Assembly: GCA_936450465.1 (NCBI GenBank)
Contig: OW388293.1
Span: 26,479,860-26,543,859, forward strand
Length of the DNA stretch: 64,000 bases
Direction of reading: 5' to 3'
Origin: Gibbula magus
Lineage: Eukaryota > Mollusca > Gastropoda > Trochida > Trochidae
The notes beneath the pieces are model-generated. The model was not told the DNA's origin. It ran no database searches and worked only from the letters and a program-made list of their open reading frames with translations. The translations under genes were made by a program, and so were the position numbers. Each line of letters begins with the position of its first letter. Positions within the stretch are counted from its first letter, which is position 1. This document shows positions 12,701 through 22,000 of the stretch, in pieces.

Positions 12701-15700
12701 ACAGGGTGGTCACACGTTCGGAAAACACTTATTTTGTGTTTTTTGAACTTATTTTTACTGTTATTTATAAAAATTAAGTTACAATCTGTCATCAAGTTAA
12801 AAATAAGGATTTTTATGCTATATGTACCCCAAGGAGGATCCCTTCAAAGAATCTGCAACCTCTGCAGGTTGGTTCGAATCTCACTCAAGTGTCACCTGAT
12901 ATCAAATATATCAACACGAGTTGATTACAGTTACAAATATCTGAGGCTTGCTGAGGATATTTTTACTTTAGTCAACGAGTTTTGATATATTTGATATCAG
13001 AAGACAAAAGGATAAGTCTTCACTTATCATTCAAAATCATTCTAAAAAAATTAATAGCAAAAGAATGAACATATCTGAAGCACAAAACTACCATTTAGCT
13101 TTTTCAGCAGTGATCTCAGTGAGGTCATAGAATTGTGTTGTCATCAGCATTATGGCATCATATCATTGTTATTTCATCAACTGTGTGAAGTCATAGCATT
13201 GTCTGTAGTGTTCTCAGTGATTTCAAAGCCTTGTGATGTCATTAACAGATGATGTTACAGGATTATGACAATTTGATTGTAGCAATATCTACGATGTAGA
13301 TATCGCTTGTATATATTGCTTGATATCCATAAGCAATATCTAATGTGGGAGCCAGTTTTGGATGATAAACCACATTGTCTCTTCGACAGGTACAGAATCT
13401 ACAGACACAGGCCATGGAAGTGAGATATTTGATAATCTGTTCTATGAAGAAGAAGATTTTACAGTAAGTAGCATTTTGAAGTTTTATGACCATTTCAATA
13501 GTATGAAGAAGCCAAGGAATTTATGGATGATCAACTTCTTTATTTAACAATGACAACGTTTTGGTATGGATCCCTAAACCTTTATCAATCATGGGAGAAA
13601 TGATAAAACAGAAGCTTATATACAGGATACATGATGGTATGATAATGAGATAACAAAGACAAGATCAGATAACAATGACATGAAAGGTTGAAACTAGTGA
13701 AGTTAAGATAACAAGGATACCAGTGATTGGTAAGTTAATTAATTAGAGATAGAGGTACACAGCCAATATGAGGGTGACCAATTAGTGGGGGATAATAATG
13801 AAAGGGAGAGTGAGTAGAGTGGATAAATTATTTGGGTTAAGGACCAATACCGAATTGTCGTCGCGTCATTGTTAAATAAAGAAGTTGATCATTCTTAAAT
13901 TCCTTGCCTTCTTCATCGTAACAACTTCTAGAATGCTTCTCAAACAGTTCATCTCAATAGTACGCCTTACTGCTGTATAAGCAGTATCAATTGTTGCTAT
14001 AGTGTCACCTGTATAAATACTTGTTTATGATAGAAAAGGATTTAAAACAACTTTGAATCATTTGGAATAGGTAAAAATTTTTTAATGTATAGCCCAGTGC
14101 CTATTTTACATTTTACCCTTCGCCATGTATAGGGGGCAGAATAACATAGTGGTCAACAATAAAGATTTGGGGAAAGGCAACATTTTAGTTGCATGCACCA
14201 GCTATGGTTCACTAGTTCCACATGATACAGTGATAATTCAGGCTTTCTGCAATAGTACTCATTGTCATGATATATCATAGCTTATAAACTTCCAGTGACA
14301 TCACTCAGTTGTTCTTCGGGGACACTTTTTATCTCCATCAAATCTAATACAATCTCGATTCCTTGGGCAATTATCTTAAAGATCCACAAACCAGGACATA
14401 TCACTTTTTCGGTTTTTATTCAAGCATATTCCAAGGTGACGAGGATTCAACTTGATATTTGTCAATTCAACCAATAAACAACTTTTATAACGCCTTTTTA
14501 GAACGCCGCTCAATTACGCCTCGTAAAACTTTAGGCGACAGCGAATTCCGCGTGATTAGCCTTGTGACGTAATACACAGGAGTCGTTTTGCGTCTAATGA
14601 CAGAATCCATTAGATTTAGCCTTACATAACTGCCTAAATAACATATTTACCTTTGTCCTTATACAACAAAATTACATATATACACGCCCCGTATAACGTA
14701 CTACAAATAGCAGCAGATGTCAACACTGTTTAGTACTGGATGTGACCATTGCGGGACCCGTAATTCTGCAATGTGTTTTGGAACAATTCTTATCGTTGCC
14801 CAATATGGCGGCGGCACGCATGTCAGATGATGAAGATTTCAAACGTCAAAGAGATCTATTACACGGATTAAAACGGTGTTTACACCCCTCGTTCATGTTG
14901 AATAATTTCTGTTTTCACATTCGTCCTTATGCAAAATAACTAAATATATTTTCAGTATTTTTGTTTAGCAATGTAGCGATATGTAATAAGTGATGTGGTT
15001 GCGTTATTGACACTCTAACTGAGATACATATTAAATAAGAGGGGAAATATACACGACTGAACTATAGCCGGGGTAATATTTTTCAAATTGAGAACCAAAC
15101 AACACATGTACAAACGGCCATGGTAAGTTGATCAAAGTTCTATAGTTCCAATACTCTCATTTGAAATTGGGAAAGATACATTTTCCATATTTTTATCCGA
15201 AGTGATTTAAACATTATTTTATTTCCACAAACATATGAATTGACCATCAAAAACTACATGTTATATAAAATGCAAGGCCTTTTATATCACATGCTAGGAA
15301 AATGGTAGTGGTATTTCACTGAATCTAAGATATTGTAAATTGTACACGACTATAGATTTACAGATAGCCCGAATATGTTCCTCTAAAAAGTGTAAACCAG
15401 TAACATTGATGAAAATTATAGGATTTTCTTAGTTGTAATGAAACTATTCTATTAGCAAAATAAAGTCACCATGAGAAATATGGACGCAGTAGATTTCAAG
15501 CTATATACAATCTTCAAACACAAAATCAAGCACAACAAAAAATTTAACTAATAATTGCGTGTATAATATAAAAAATGCATGTCTTTATCTTTTTTTATTT
15601 TTGAATTGTCAGTTATTCATTTAAAAACATATTGTAGCTTATAAGATAACATAACACTCCACTCGATGGGGAAAAGAACAAATCTAAAATCAGCGATTGA

Positions 15701-16712
15701 ATATCGAAAAATGCTCCTAAAACTCCGAAATTACTCCCTACGGACGCACAAATACCCATTCTATCGGAAACTTGTAATGTCAAAACGTTCTTATTATATT
15801 TTAAACGAATTATCAACGAAAACCGCCAAATCGCCTAAGGATTTCATTAAGCAACTCCTGTGTATGACGTCACATCGCTAACGAAGGTTATGCTACACTG
15901 AGGGGCCGCTGAAAACTGTTTCAAGAATGAAATAATGAGCAGGCCAAATTTACTCACTTTGAAGGGCTATATCTTGATAAGTAGGTGACGCTTCGAAATA
16001 ATCGTTTGTGTTTTGCTTACTTGAAAGTATTGTCTATCTGAATAAACGAATTAACATCGAAAAAAACTGAGAGATGATAGTAACTTTAATAATGCCCTCT
16101 TCAAATATCTATGTTAAAAAATTTATATGTCAAACTTTGTAGGTTTGATGTCTAACTCTAATGAGAAATAACTATTAAATCAAATACCAATCAGCAAATG
16201 TTTTACTGAAATGGTGTCTCGAACCCGAAACTTTCATAGTACTGCACATCATACCACTACACCAAGGTGGCTGTCCTGAAAGATACGAGTTCGTAAGCCC
16301 ATATTATACCTATGGCCATAAACCAAAGGCGATATTTTATGGACGATTCTTTTACTTCATCGGGTAATAAATTTGATAAGTTTGCAATAACTATTCTGTT
16401 TATCTTTTCTGCACATGCATAGCTGCGTTCACACAATGTGTTCTCAACCATCATCAACCAACCTGCACTACACCACCCCCTCACCTTACCTTGTATAGAA
16501 CTGGAATGAACAGAAATCTGTTTTATTTATTTCAGGACTACCTCCAGCTGGGTCCTCTTGAGCTGAAACTGTTGAATATCACTGGTACCCAGATGCCCAT
16601 ACACAAACCACACAAGCCGAGCACCGAGGAGCTTGAAGCACTCAAGTGTAACCCGGAGGAGTGGCCAGTCACACACCCTATGTTGAAGAGCGCCGTCACA
16701 AACTCAGCATAG
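6621..16712 (+). CDS. CCDC83: CCDC83-like coiled-coil protein, nine 3' coding exons (partial gene)
   Basis: Nine exons join in phase with GT-AG introns: 6621-6789, 7276-7443, 8087-8178, 8629-8697, 9515-9636, 10137-10270, 10602-10697, 13390-13463 and 16536-16712, giving 366 codons and a TAG stop. The product is a charged, helix-rich coiled coil (MKAMWFRRREREKQIE, RILEQELRDMQ, EMEDLHSSVEELEKENL), followed by an acidic linker (EEDSDEEDSG) and a conserved tail (DYLQLGPLELKLLNITG, TQMPIHKPHKP). From memory of vertebrate CCDC83, the blocks NDWLK+E, IHRKE+E+L, DLKI.R, DY..LGPL..KL and .MPIH match in the same order. About 60 N-terminal residues of the human length (about 413) are absent, so upstream exons must lie left of the window. 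CCDC83 has no firmly established biochemical role; in mammals it is testis-biased, which would suit a sperm or cilium function, but that is inference. Confidence 0.9.
7276..7443 (+). CDS. CCDC83: CCDC83 exon
   Basis: The acceptor is ttatttattttcag and the donor is GTAAGT at 7444. It completes the split Glu codon and encodes EQKSAIAREETKIEGVKKEV followed by RYWLDYRDKGTLDHEKQIR and a heptad-rich end (ILEQELRDMQNSFDEMA). One base of a Ser codon is carried to the next exon. Confidence 0.92.
7735..7895 (+). repeat. Degenerate tRNA-derived SINE body
   Basis: The sequence around gtaaggtttgggtgacatg and gaattccagcacaatagc aligns with the body of the SINE at 9197. The tRNA-like head is not recognisable. 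It lies inside a CCDC83 intron. Confidence 0.65.
8087..8178 (+). CDS. CCDC83: CCDC83 exon
   Basis: The acceptor is ttgtattgcag and the donor is GTGAGC at 8179. It encodes 31 codons with the carried base (SHLNKSLEKSRYEIDKY, TEDTLAKQKDLASE) and ends in phase 0. An (AATG)n tract begins 32 bp after the exon. Confidence 0.92.
8211..8240. repeat. (AATG)n microsatellite
   Basis: About 7.5 perfect copies of AATG, immediately followed by gtttatttcggtaaggagg. The combination resembles the microsatellite tail of a retroposon, but I cannot name the family. Confidence 0.9.
8629..8697 (+). CDS. CCDC83: CCDC83 exon, 23 codons
   Basis: The acceptor is actattacag and the donor is GTTTGT at 8698. It encodes KAMAQMDKYSRQ and EVLDNDWLKRE, phase 0 at both ends. 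NDWLK-E is one of the strongest conserved blocks with vertebrate CCDC83. Confidence 0.92.
8912..9090. mobile_element. Pogo/Tigger-like MITE with TA target duplication
   Basis: The terminal inverted repeats read CAGTCAGGCCTCGATAATCC on the left and, reverse-complemented, CAGTCAACCTGCGATAAACC on the right. TA dinucleotides flank both ends (8910-8911 and 9091-9092). The 179-bp interior is non-coding. TIR style and TA target fit Tc1/mariner-pogo non-autonomous elements. Confidence 0.85.
9197..9497 (+). mobile_element. tRNA-derived SINE
   Basis: It has a tRNA-like head (gggggcgagatagcgcagtg as A-box region, gggtttgaatcccgcc as B-box region), then a body shared with the copy at 49155 (gcaatgcttcactgaatttc, tttcaccgcaatgcataacc) and a tail aaccccaactcacctcacct. 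It is a full-length but diverged copy. Confidence 0.9.
9515..9636 (+). CDS. CCDC83: CCDC83 exon
   Basis: The acceptor is ttgcactgtag and the donor is GTTTGT at 9637. It encodes TKIHRKEMEDLHSSVEELE and then KENLFIMSQLFECTVDDLKIS, leaving two bases of an Arg codon. A SINE ends about 18 bp upstream of the acceptor, so the polypyrimidine region borders transposon sequence. Confidence 0.92.
10137..10270 (+). CDS. CCDC83: CCDC83 exon
   Basis: The acceptor is ctcatttcttgcag and the donor is GTTAGT at 10271. It encodes (R)KFFLTQFSEQENLDETG then ILEMDLAQLTFPVEESK and LDKTPSQVPL, with one base carried over. Confidence 0.91.
10602..10697 (+). CDS. CCDC83: CCDC83 exon, acidic linker
   Basis: The acceptor is tatcactgcag and the donor is GTAAGT at 10698. 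It encodes ARPKSATQRAIEDKVFSMAV then PTVEEDSDEEDS, a low-complexity acidic linker. The following intron is the longest in the gene here (2.7 kb) and contains the fold-back element. Confidence 0.88.
10744..10862. mobile_element. Small palindromic MITE, ctcctttcacaaag termini
   Basis: It begins gggtctcctttcacaaagca and ends tgcctttgtgaaaggaggccc in opposite orientation, with inverted subterminal aaggttaacc/aggttacctt segments. At 119 bp it is almost entirely arms and has no coding capacity. Confidence 0.82.
11299..12881. mobile_element. Composite nested fold-back structure in a CCDC83 intron
   Basis: Two nearly identical 205-bp arms, 11312-11516 and 12640-12844, are in opposite orientation around a 1.1-kb interior. 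A shorter motif, gtaccccaaggaggatccc, occurs four times with alternating orientation (near 11330, 12521, 12600 and 12825). It creates further inverted pairs: 11299-11342 with 12509-12551, and 12548-12602 with 12824-12881. The arms contain matching open frames on opposite strands (11210-11506 minus, 12650-12985 plus), which are a side effect of the inversion. No transposase is seen in the interior. Confidence 0.85.
12283..12302 (+). repeat. Run of 20 G followed by AGGGG
   Basis: An uninterrupted G tract inside the fold-back interior, preceded by A8 and followed by agggg. It could form a G-quadruplex on the + strand. Homopolymer length in assemblies is often inexact. Confidence 0.9.
12896..13000. 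mobile_element. Fold-back MITE with ctgatatcaaatatatcaa arms
   Basis: A 19-bp perfect inverted repeat, ctgatatcaaatatatcaa, occurs at both ends, with a partly matching extension (cacgagttg/caacgagt). It begins 15 bp after the larger fold-back structure. Related one-armed sequences occur near 47098 and 51940. Confidence 0.78.
13390..13463 (+). CDS. CCDC83: CCDC83 exon, 25 codons
   Basis: The acceptor is tctcttcgacag and the donor is GTAAGT at 13464. It encodes GTESTDTGHGSEIFDN then LFYEEEDFT, ending in phase 0. A 431-bp MITE begins about 37 bp after the donor. The human protein has a similar Gly-Thr-Glu / Tyr-Glu-Asp stretch here (recalled). Confidence 0.88.
13500..13930. mobile_element. 431-bp MITE with ~60-bp inverted termini
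   Basis: The left arm (gaagaagccaaggaattta, then gatcaacttctttatttaac) is matched in reverse by the right arm ending at 13930 (gttaaataaagaagttgatc, then aaattccttgccttcttc). The interior is non-coding. Confidence 0.85.
14132..14285 (+). repeat. Decayed SINE copy
   Basis: It starts gggggcagaataacatagtgg, resembling the A-box part of the window's SINE, and continues with tatggttcactagttccaca and ctttctgcaatagtactc, which match the SINE body in order. It is shortened and diverged. Confidence 0.6.
14802..14939 (+). other. Possible nested first exon starting MAAARMSDDEDF
   Basis: An ATG lies inside caatatggcggcggcacg, a context like the YY1-type AANATGGCGGC start motif of many housekeeping genes. 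The frame reads MAAARMSDDEDFKRQRDLLH then GLKRCLH and stops at 14937. The first 25 residues look like a genuine charged N-terminus, and GT occurs after GLKR (aaaacggtgttt), but the donor is weak and no following exon is recognised. It is either a nested transcript start in a CCDC83 intron or chance. Confidence 0.2.
16211..16281 (-). pseudogene. tRNA-like relic (SINE head or tRNA pseudogene)
   Basis: On the minus strand the sequence reads gccaccttggtgtagtggta, then a central part, then gtttcgggttcgagacacc. The A-box (TGGTGTAGTGG) and B-box (GGTTCGAGACACC) are clear, but the acceptor stem does not pair, so a functional tRNA is unlikely. Confidence 0.5.
16536..16712 (+). CDS. CCDC83: CCDC83 terminal coding exon
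   Basis: The acceptor is ttttatttatttcag. It encodes DYLQLGPLELKLLNITGTQ, MPIHKPHKPSTEELEALK and CNPEEWPVTHPMLKSAVT, ending NSA and TAG at 16710-16712. The opening DY..LGPL..KL and the MPIH motif are the diagnostic C-terminal signature of the family. Confidence 0.92.
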   Translation, partial: DYLQLGPLELKLLNITGTQMPIHKPHKPSTEELEALKCNPEEWPVTHPMLKSAVTNSA

Positions 16713-17142
16713 CTCATGGGAGGTCACTCTCAGAACAGGGGAACATGTCATTTATATCTAATTCAGATATAGGCCTAGGTATATAGGCTGATATCATCAC
16801 ATTGTTTTGTTGCAAATATATTTTTATGTTTCAACCCTTTGAAAGTGGAAGAACACATTGCAGATCACTCTTTACTCTGAAATGGAACAGTTATCTTACA
16901 TCAGTCCAGATCCAGAAAGTTTCAAAGTGGGGTGGGAGTCACCTATTGAAAAGATGCAGGGCCATCTTGGGGTATCATCAAATTTACATAGAAATGTCCA
17001 AAAGGTAGTTGGGGTCTGAACCCCCTAATACCCCGACCCAACCCCTGGGTCCGCCGCAATGAACATGTTTCAAAGATCACGGAAATATTTGCATTTTATG
17101 TGTGAAAAGTTTGATGCGATTAAAGAAGTATATATATATATA

Positions 17143-17348
17143 TGTCCCGCATGTGTTGTGTTGTGTTGTGTATCTTTAGGGATGAAAGATTTTCTCTTTC
17201 TCCTGGTTAAAAATTCAAATTCTGGTATTTTATAGGGCCATATATCTATATGTCCCGCATGTGTTGTGTTGTGTTGTGTACCTTTAGGGATGAAAGATTT
17301 TCTCTTTCTCCTGGTTAATAATTCAAATTCTGGTATTTTATAGGGCCA
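17143..17348. repeat. Two-copy 108-bp tandem repeat in the CCDC83 3' UTR
   Basis: The block starting tgtcccgcatgtgttgtg and ending tggtattttatagggcca occurs at 17143 and again at 17251 with very few differences. A short (TA)n tract precedes the first copy. Confidence 0.9.
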
Positions 17349-17562
17349 AAATCAAAAATGCCATCAATCCTTATGGCACAATAAACCTGGATATTTCATT
17401 TTACTGTCGTCATCATGAAATGAGTCCCAACAATAGTGTCACGATGTCACTAGAAGTGACCTTGATCAAAGATGTATAGTAGACAGCAAAATGTGCTTCA
17501 CAAAATTTATTTTGGTGAAAATATTGTAATATCTGCCATCATGTGTATTGTAATACAGTAAG

Positions 17563-17824
17563 CAGTCTCATTAAAATCGAAAGTTTTCTGAGTAATAAAA
17601 GTTGTGAAATAGTGCATCTGCCGGAATAGGAACTCATACCATGTGAATGGTCAGCTATGTGACTGGGTTTTGCCTGCACTAAACTAGCTGGTACAGAACA
17701 CTTGTCTAGAAAGGTTGATCTCAGACCTTGTGGAGAGAAATCTACAGAACCTGTTTGTATCCCAGTAGATGCATTATTTAGCAAATTTTCTTCCTCTGAA
17801 CAAGGTTAAGTTTTAAACAGACTG
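17563..17824. mobile_element. CAGTCTG-type MITE, old copy
   Basis: It begins CAGTCTCATTAAAATCGA and ends TTTTAAACAGACTG, with an internal inverted pair (gcatctgccggaatagg and cccagtagatgc). It is the same family as the better preserved copy at 48641-48831. Flanks tacagtaag and taaagtaaa resemble a decayed 9-bp target duplication. Confidence 0.72.
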
Positions 17825-19204
17825 TAAAGTAAACTAATAAAGAACAAATTGCCCCCGATTTTTTACCAGGTGTCAAAGCACTCTGACTATTGTAGTTCAG
17901 GAGAAATCAGTACTTTATTCGAAAACTTGGTTGAATCTACTCCATTTGTTTCATAATTCTTATCTGAAAATGATTATTCGTCATTCATTTGTGTTAACCT
18001 GACATGTTGAAAAGTCATTTTTATTTAGCTAAGATGATTGTTTTGTTTGCATTGTGAAATGTGTGTCCGAATTTGTTTGAATATGTCATATACAAATAAA
18101 ATTGTACATTTATATGTGGTTAATATATTTTTACCCAAAGATATTTTGTTTATCTGGCACTTTTTGTGATATATGTAATTTGCTCACTTTATTGTCTTAT
18201 AATTTGTATGCATATAAGCTGTTGATTCATTGATGATTTATTCATATATTAATATGCACCGTTTAAATATAATTTAATATATTTTTAAATATTGTTATGA
18301 CAAGTTGACATGCCACTGATGCCAGTATGTGTTAATTTATCAGAAATCTATTTATTTATTATAATCTTTATGTCTTCCCAAAATATTTCTTTTTTTCAAT
18401 CACCAGTAAAAAAAATAATCTTACAAATTTGTTTTTGTCAGAATATGTTTGCCCAATATCTGAATATGATGTGATATATGAAGGAATAATTTTCAATTAA
18501 ATTTAATTCTAAAAGTATCATTTGTTTGTACTTATTGGACTGACAATAGTGTGAGGTTTACTGTTTACTGGCCAGCCTCTTGTAGCAAAATCAGCAAAAA
18601 CAATTAGTTACTGTCTGTAATGTTTGACATATGAACTTTGATCAACCAATGAAATGTGTGGCAGAAAGTCAGCTTTAAACCAATCAAAATTGCATTTCTT
18701 CGTGATCTAGTCTACTGTAATTATTGAACTAATAAACTATTGACTGGTTCACACAGAGTAGCCACAATGAGAGAAAGGTCCCCATAGAGTTTGTGACCTT
18801 GACCTTCATTTCAGTGTCACAAATAGTGTCATCAGATTATCTAAACAAGCGTTCAGTTTAATCCTCTTGATATCTTACACAAGGCTTGAAGTTATCCCAG
18901 GGAAGATGTTGGTGACCTTGAAGTGGGGAAGGAGAAGGATCCTTTCAGGATGGCTTGGGTTAGGAGTTCTAGGTCTTGGGCATGTTCTTGGATGAAGTGT
19001 TTTTGTAGACTGGACCAGTTCACAAACAGATGACACTATTTGATAATGAAGTATTATTTGACCATTAATGTTCATTAACATTGTTTTATTACTTCTGACA
19101 ACAGCACAAATTTAAGAAATATAGTTCACTATTCCCCAATGTGTTTTGTAATAAAGTATAGTTTTGGCCTGAACTATTATGGTTAAAGCACGAGGCAAGC
19201 TGTT

Positions 19205-20456
19205 TCCCTAAAACCTTTAAACAACTTCTTCTCCGAAACCAGTTAGCATAGGAAGCTGAAATCTTCAGAAAAACATCTTTACTACATGATGATACAAGTT
19301 TGTTCATTTGAACGTGACCACCAATCAAATATGGGTGCAACTATCAAATCTTTAAAGGACTACTTCTGCAAAACTATTTGATACAGAAAGCTGTAATTTT
19401 TAGAAAAAAACATCTTTATAACATATAGATTAAAGTTTGTTCATTTGGTTAAAATCCATTCTCAAATATGGGCGTGGCTGGGTGTTAAACTGAAACTTAA
19501 ATCTCATTCCAGAAACTAGTAATGTTGGGGCTCTGAAATTTTGAGAATATCATCTTTCTATGTTGGAGACTAAGATTTTTTTAGCTTATCAGGCCTGACC
19601 AGGCATAGCAGTGTGTCCGGCGTCTGTATGACGACCGTCCATCAGTCTATTTGTAAACTTTTTGCTTTTTCGACTTCTTCTCCAGAACCAACAAGAAGAC
19701 ATAGTCATCAACATCCCCCGCCGGTCCCAAGAAATTGGAACAAGGGCAATAATTCGAGTAGAAATAATAGTGCATTACTCATTTTCATTCCATCAAGTTA
19801 TTTATGCCCTCAAGCAACACACCAAATTTGGTTGTCCTATTTTAAACAGTTTCTGAGAAAAGCTGTCCCCTTTGGAGATATGATGAACAAAGTCCAACAA
19901 ATACGGAACAAGGGCAATAACTCTGTAAACAATAATTGAACGCTTATTATTTTCGAACCTTATCAAGGTATTTATGCCCTCAAGCAACACATCAAATTTG
20001 GTTATCCTACATTAAATAGTTTCTGAGAAAAGCTGTCCCCTTCATCTCGGACGGACGGACGGATGGAGCCCAAACCTATATCCCCCTTCTACTTCTTGGC
20101 GGGGGATAAAACTCTAAGAGAGCTGAAATTTTATGTGCAGACTCCTTGGCCTATGGGAATTCTAAATTGTAGATTTTGTGACCATGTGACCCCAAATAGG
20201 GTCACAAGGGTCTCAACCTTAAAAACCTATTTTCATCCTCTTCTCCAGTTCCAAAAGGTCTAGAGAGCTGAAAAGTTGTGTTCAGACACAATGGAGATTC
20301 TAAATTGTAGATTTTGTGAGACTCTTTGGCCAATGGGTATTCTAAATTGTAGATTTCGTGACCCCATGACCCCATGACCCCAAATGGGGTCACAGGGGTC
20401 TCAACCTTAAAAACATGTTTTCATCTTCTTCTCCAGTTCCAAAAGATCTAGAGAGT
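19205..20456 (+). repeat. Dispersed mollusc-type repeat with head, internal tandems and satellite-like monomers
   Basis: From 19205 there are diverged ~150-bp units with cttcttctccgaaaccag. At about 19580 a head reads ttttttagcttatcaggcctg. At 19731-20040 two 170-bp units share tttatgccctcaagcaacac and gtttctgagaaaagctgtcc. These are followed by a (GGAC)n tract and gcgggggataa. From 20105 to 20456 there are about 2.5 copies of the same ~145-bp monomer that forms the satellite at 1-6360. No coding capacity. Confidence 0.82.
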
Positions 20457-22000
20457 GATATTTTGCTAACTTAAGCCACTTTGTTGAGATTGGGACCTGT
20501 GTAGCAGGCCCAAAGTCAACAAGTGTGCTTAAGTCAACAAAGACAGTATAAAACTTTCACTCACCACAAGGAGGTTTAGTATTGACAAAACGTGTTAAAT
20601 GTCTCCATAAAGAGTCAAAACATGCCAAAATTCATTGTAAATTTTTCAGAAGATGATAAGGAAGGGGTAATGTTAAAATGGAAAGAAGAAAAAAAATGGT
20701 GATATTTTGCTAACTTAAGCCACTTTGTTGAGATTGGGCTTTGTATAGCAGGCCCAAAGTCAACAAGTGTGCTTAAGTCAACAAAGACAGTTTTAAATTT
20801 TCACTCACCACAAGGAGGTTTAGTATTGACAGAATGTGTTAAATGTCAACATAAAGAGTCAAAACATGCTAAAATACAATGTAAACAGTTCAGAAGATCA
20901 TATGGAAGGGGTAATGTTAAAATGGAAAGAAGAAAGAAAATGGTGATATTTTGCTAACTTAAGCCACTTAGTTGAGATTGGGCTTTGTATAGCAGGCCCA
21001 AAGTCAACATGTGTGCTTAAGTCAACAAGGACAGTATAAAACTTTCACTCGCCACAAGGAGGTTTAGTATTGACAGAATGTGTTAAATGTCTCCATAAAG
21101 AGTCAAAACATGCCAAACTACAATGTAAACAGTTCAGAAGATCATATGGAAGGGGTAATGTGAAAATGGAAAGAAGAAAAAAATGGTGATATTTTGCTAA
21201 CTTAAGCCACTTTGTTGAGATTGGGACTTGTGTAGCAGGCCCAAAGTCAACAAGTGTGCTTAAGTCAACAAAGACAGTTTTAAATTTTCACTCACCACAA
21301 GGAGGTTTAGTATTGACAGAATGTGTTAAATGTCAACATAAAGAGTCAAAACATGCTAAAATACAATGTAAACAGTTCTGAAGATGATATGGAAGGGGTA
21401 ATGTTAAAATGGAAAGAAGAAAGAAAATGGTGATATTTTGCTAACTTAAGCCACTTTGTTGAGATGGGGACTTGTGTAGCAGGCCTTAAGTCAACATATG
21501 TGCTTAAGTCAACAAAGACAGTATAACATTTTCACTCATCACAAGGAGGTTTAGTATTGCCAAACGTGTTAAATGTCAACATAAAGAGTCAAAACATGCT
21601 AAAATACAATGTAAACAGTTCTGAAGATGATATGGAAGGGGTAATGTTAAAATGGAAAGAAGAAAGAAAATGGTGATATTTTGCTAACTTAAGCCACTTT
21701 GTTGAGATGGGGACTTGTGTAGCAGGCCCAAAGTCAACATATGTGCTTAAGTCAACAAAGACAGTATAACATTTTCACTCATCACAAGGAGGTTTAGTAT
21801 TGACAAAACGTGTTAAATGTCTCCATGAAGAGTAACAACATGCCAAAATACAATGTTAACATTTCAGAGGATCATTTGGAAGGAACAAATCATTTGAAAA
21901 GAAAAAAAGAAGTGTGATATTTTGCTCACTAAGCCCCTTATTTTCAGCTTGGGCCTTGTGTAGCAGACCCAAAGTCATCATTAGTGCTTAACTCAACAAA
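20457..22000. repeat. ~244-bp tandem array, six to seven copies
   Basis: Units start with gatattttgctaacttaagc at 20457, 20701, 20945, 21188, 21432 and 21675, and with a diverged copy at 21916 that fades by about 22000. Each contains aagtcaacaagtgtgcttaa, caccacaaggaggtttagta and a purine-rich end (aatggaaagaagaaa). The first unit begins directly after the satellite-like monomers. Confidence 0.95.

Larger units (their letters stand above)
16713..18130 (+). other. Probable CCDC83 3' UTR
   Basis: AT-rich sequence after the stop with no further coding signal. AATAAA occurs at 17380-17385 and 18095-18100; the second is followed by a GT-rich stretch (tatatgtggttaat), so it is a reasonable cleavage region. 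The UTR contains a 108-bp tandem duplication and a MITE. The true 3' end is inferred, not seen. Confidence 0.5.

Noticed and set aside
11210..12985. Conserved open frame present on both strands (MVRLELRPLVCTGMG...)
   Set aside because: It is the same DNA in two inverted arms; no start context, domain or splice support.
15666..15881. 71-codon basic open frame in a CCDC83 intron
   Set aside because: Lys/Arg/Tyr-rich composition as expected from AT-rich DNA; no domain, splice or start evidence.
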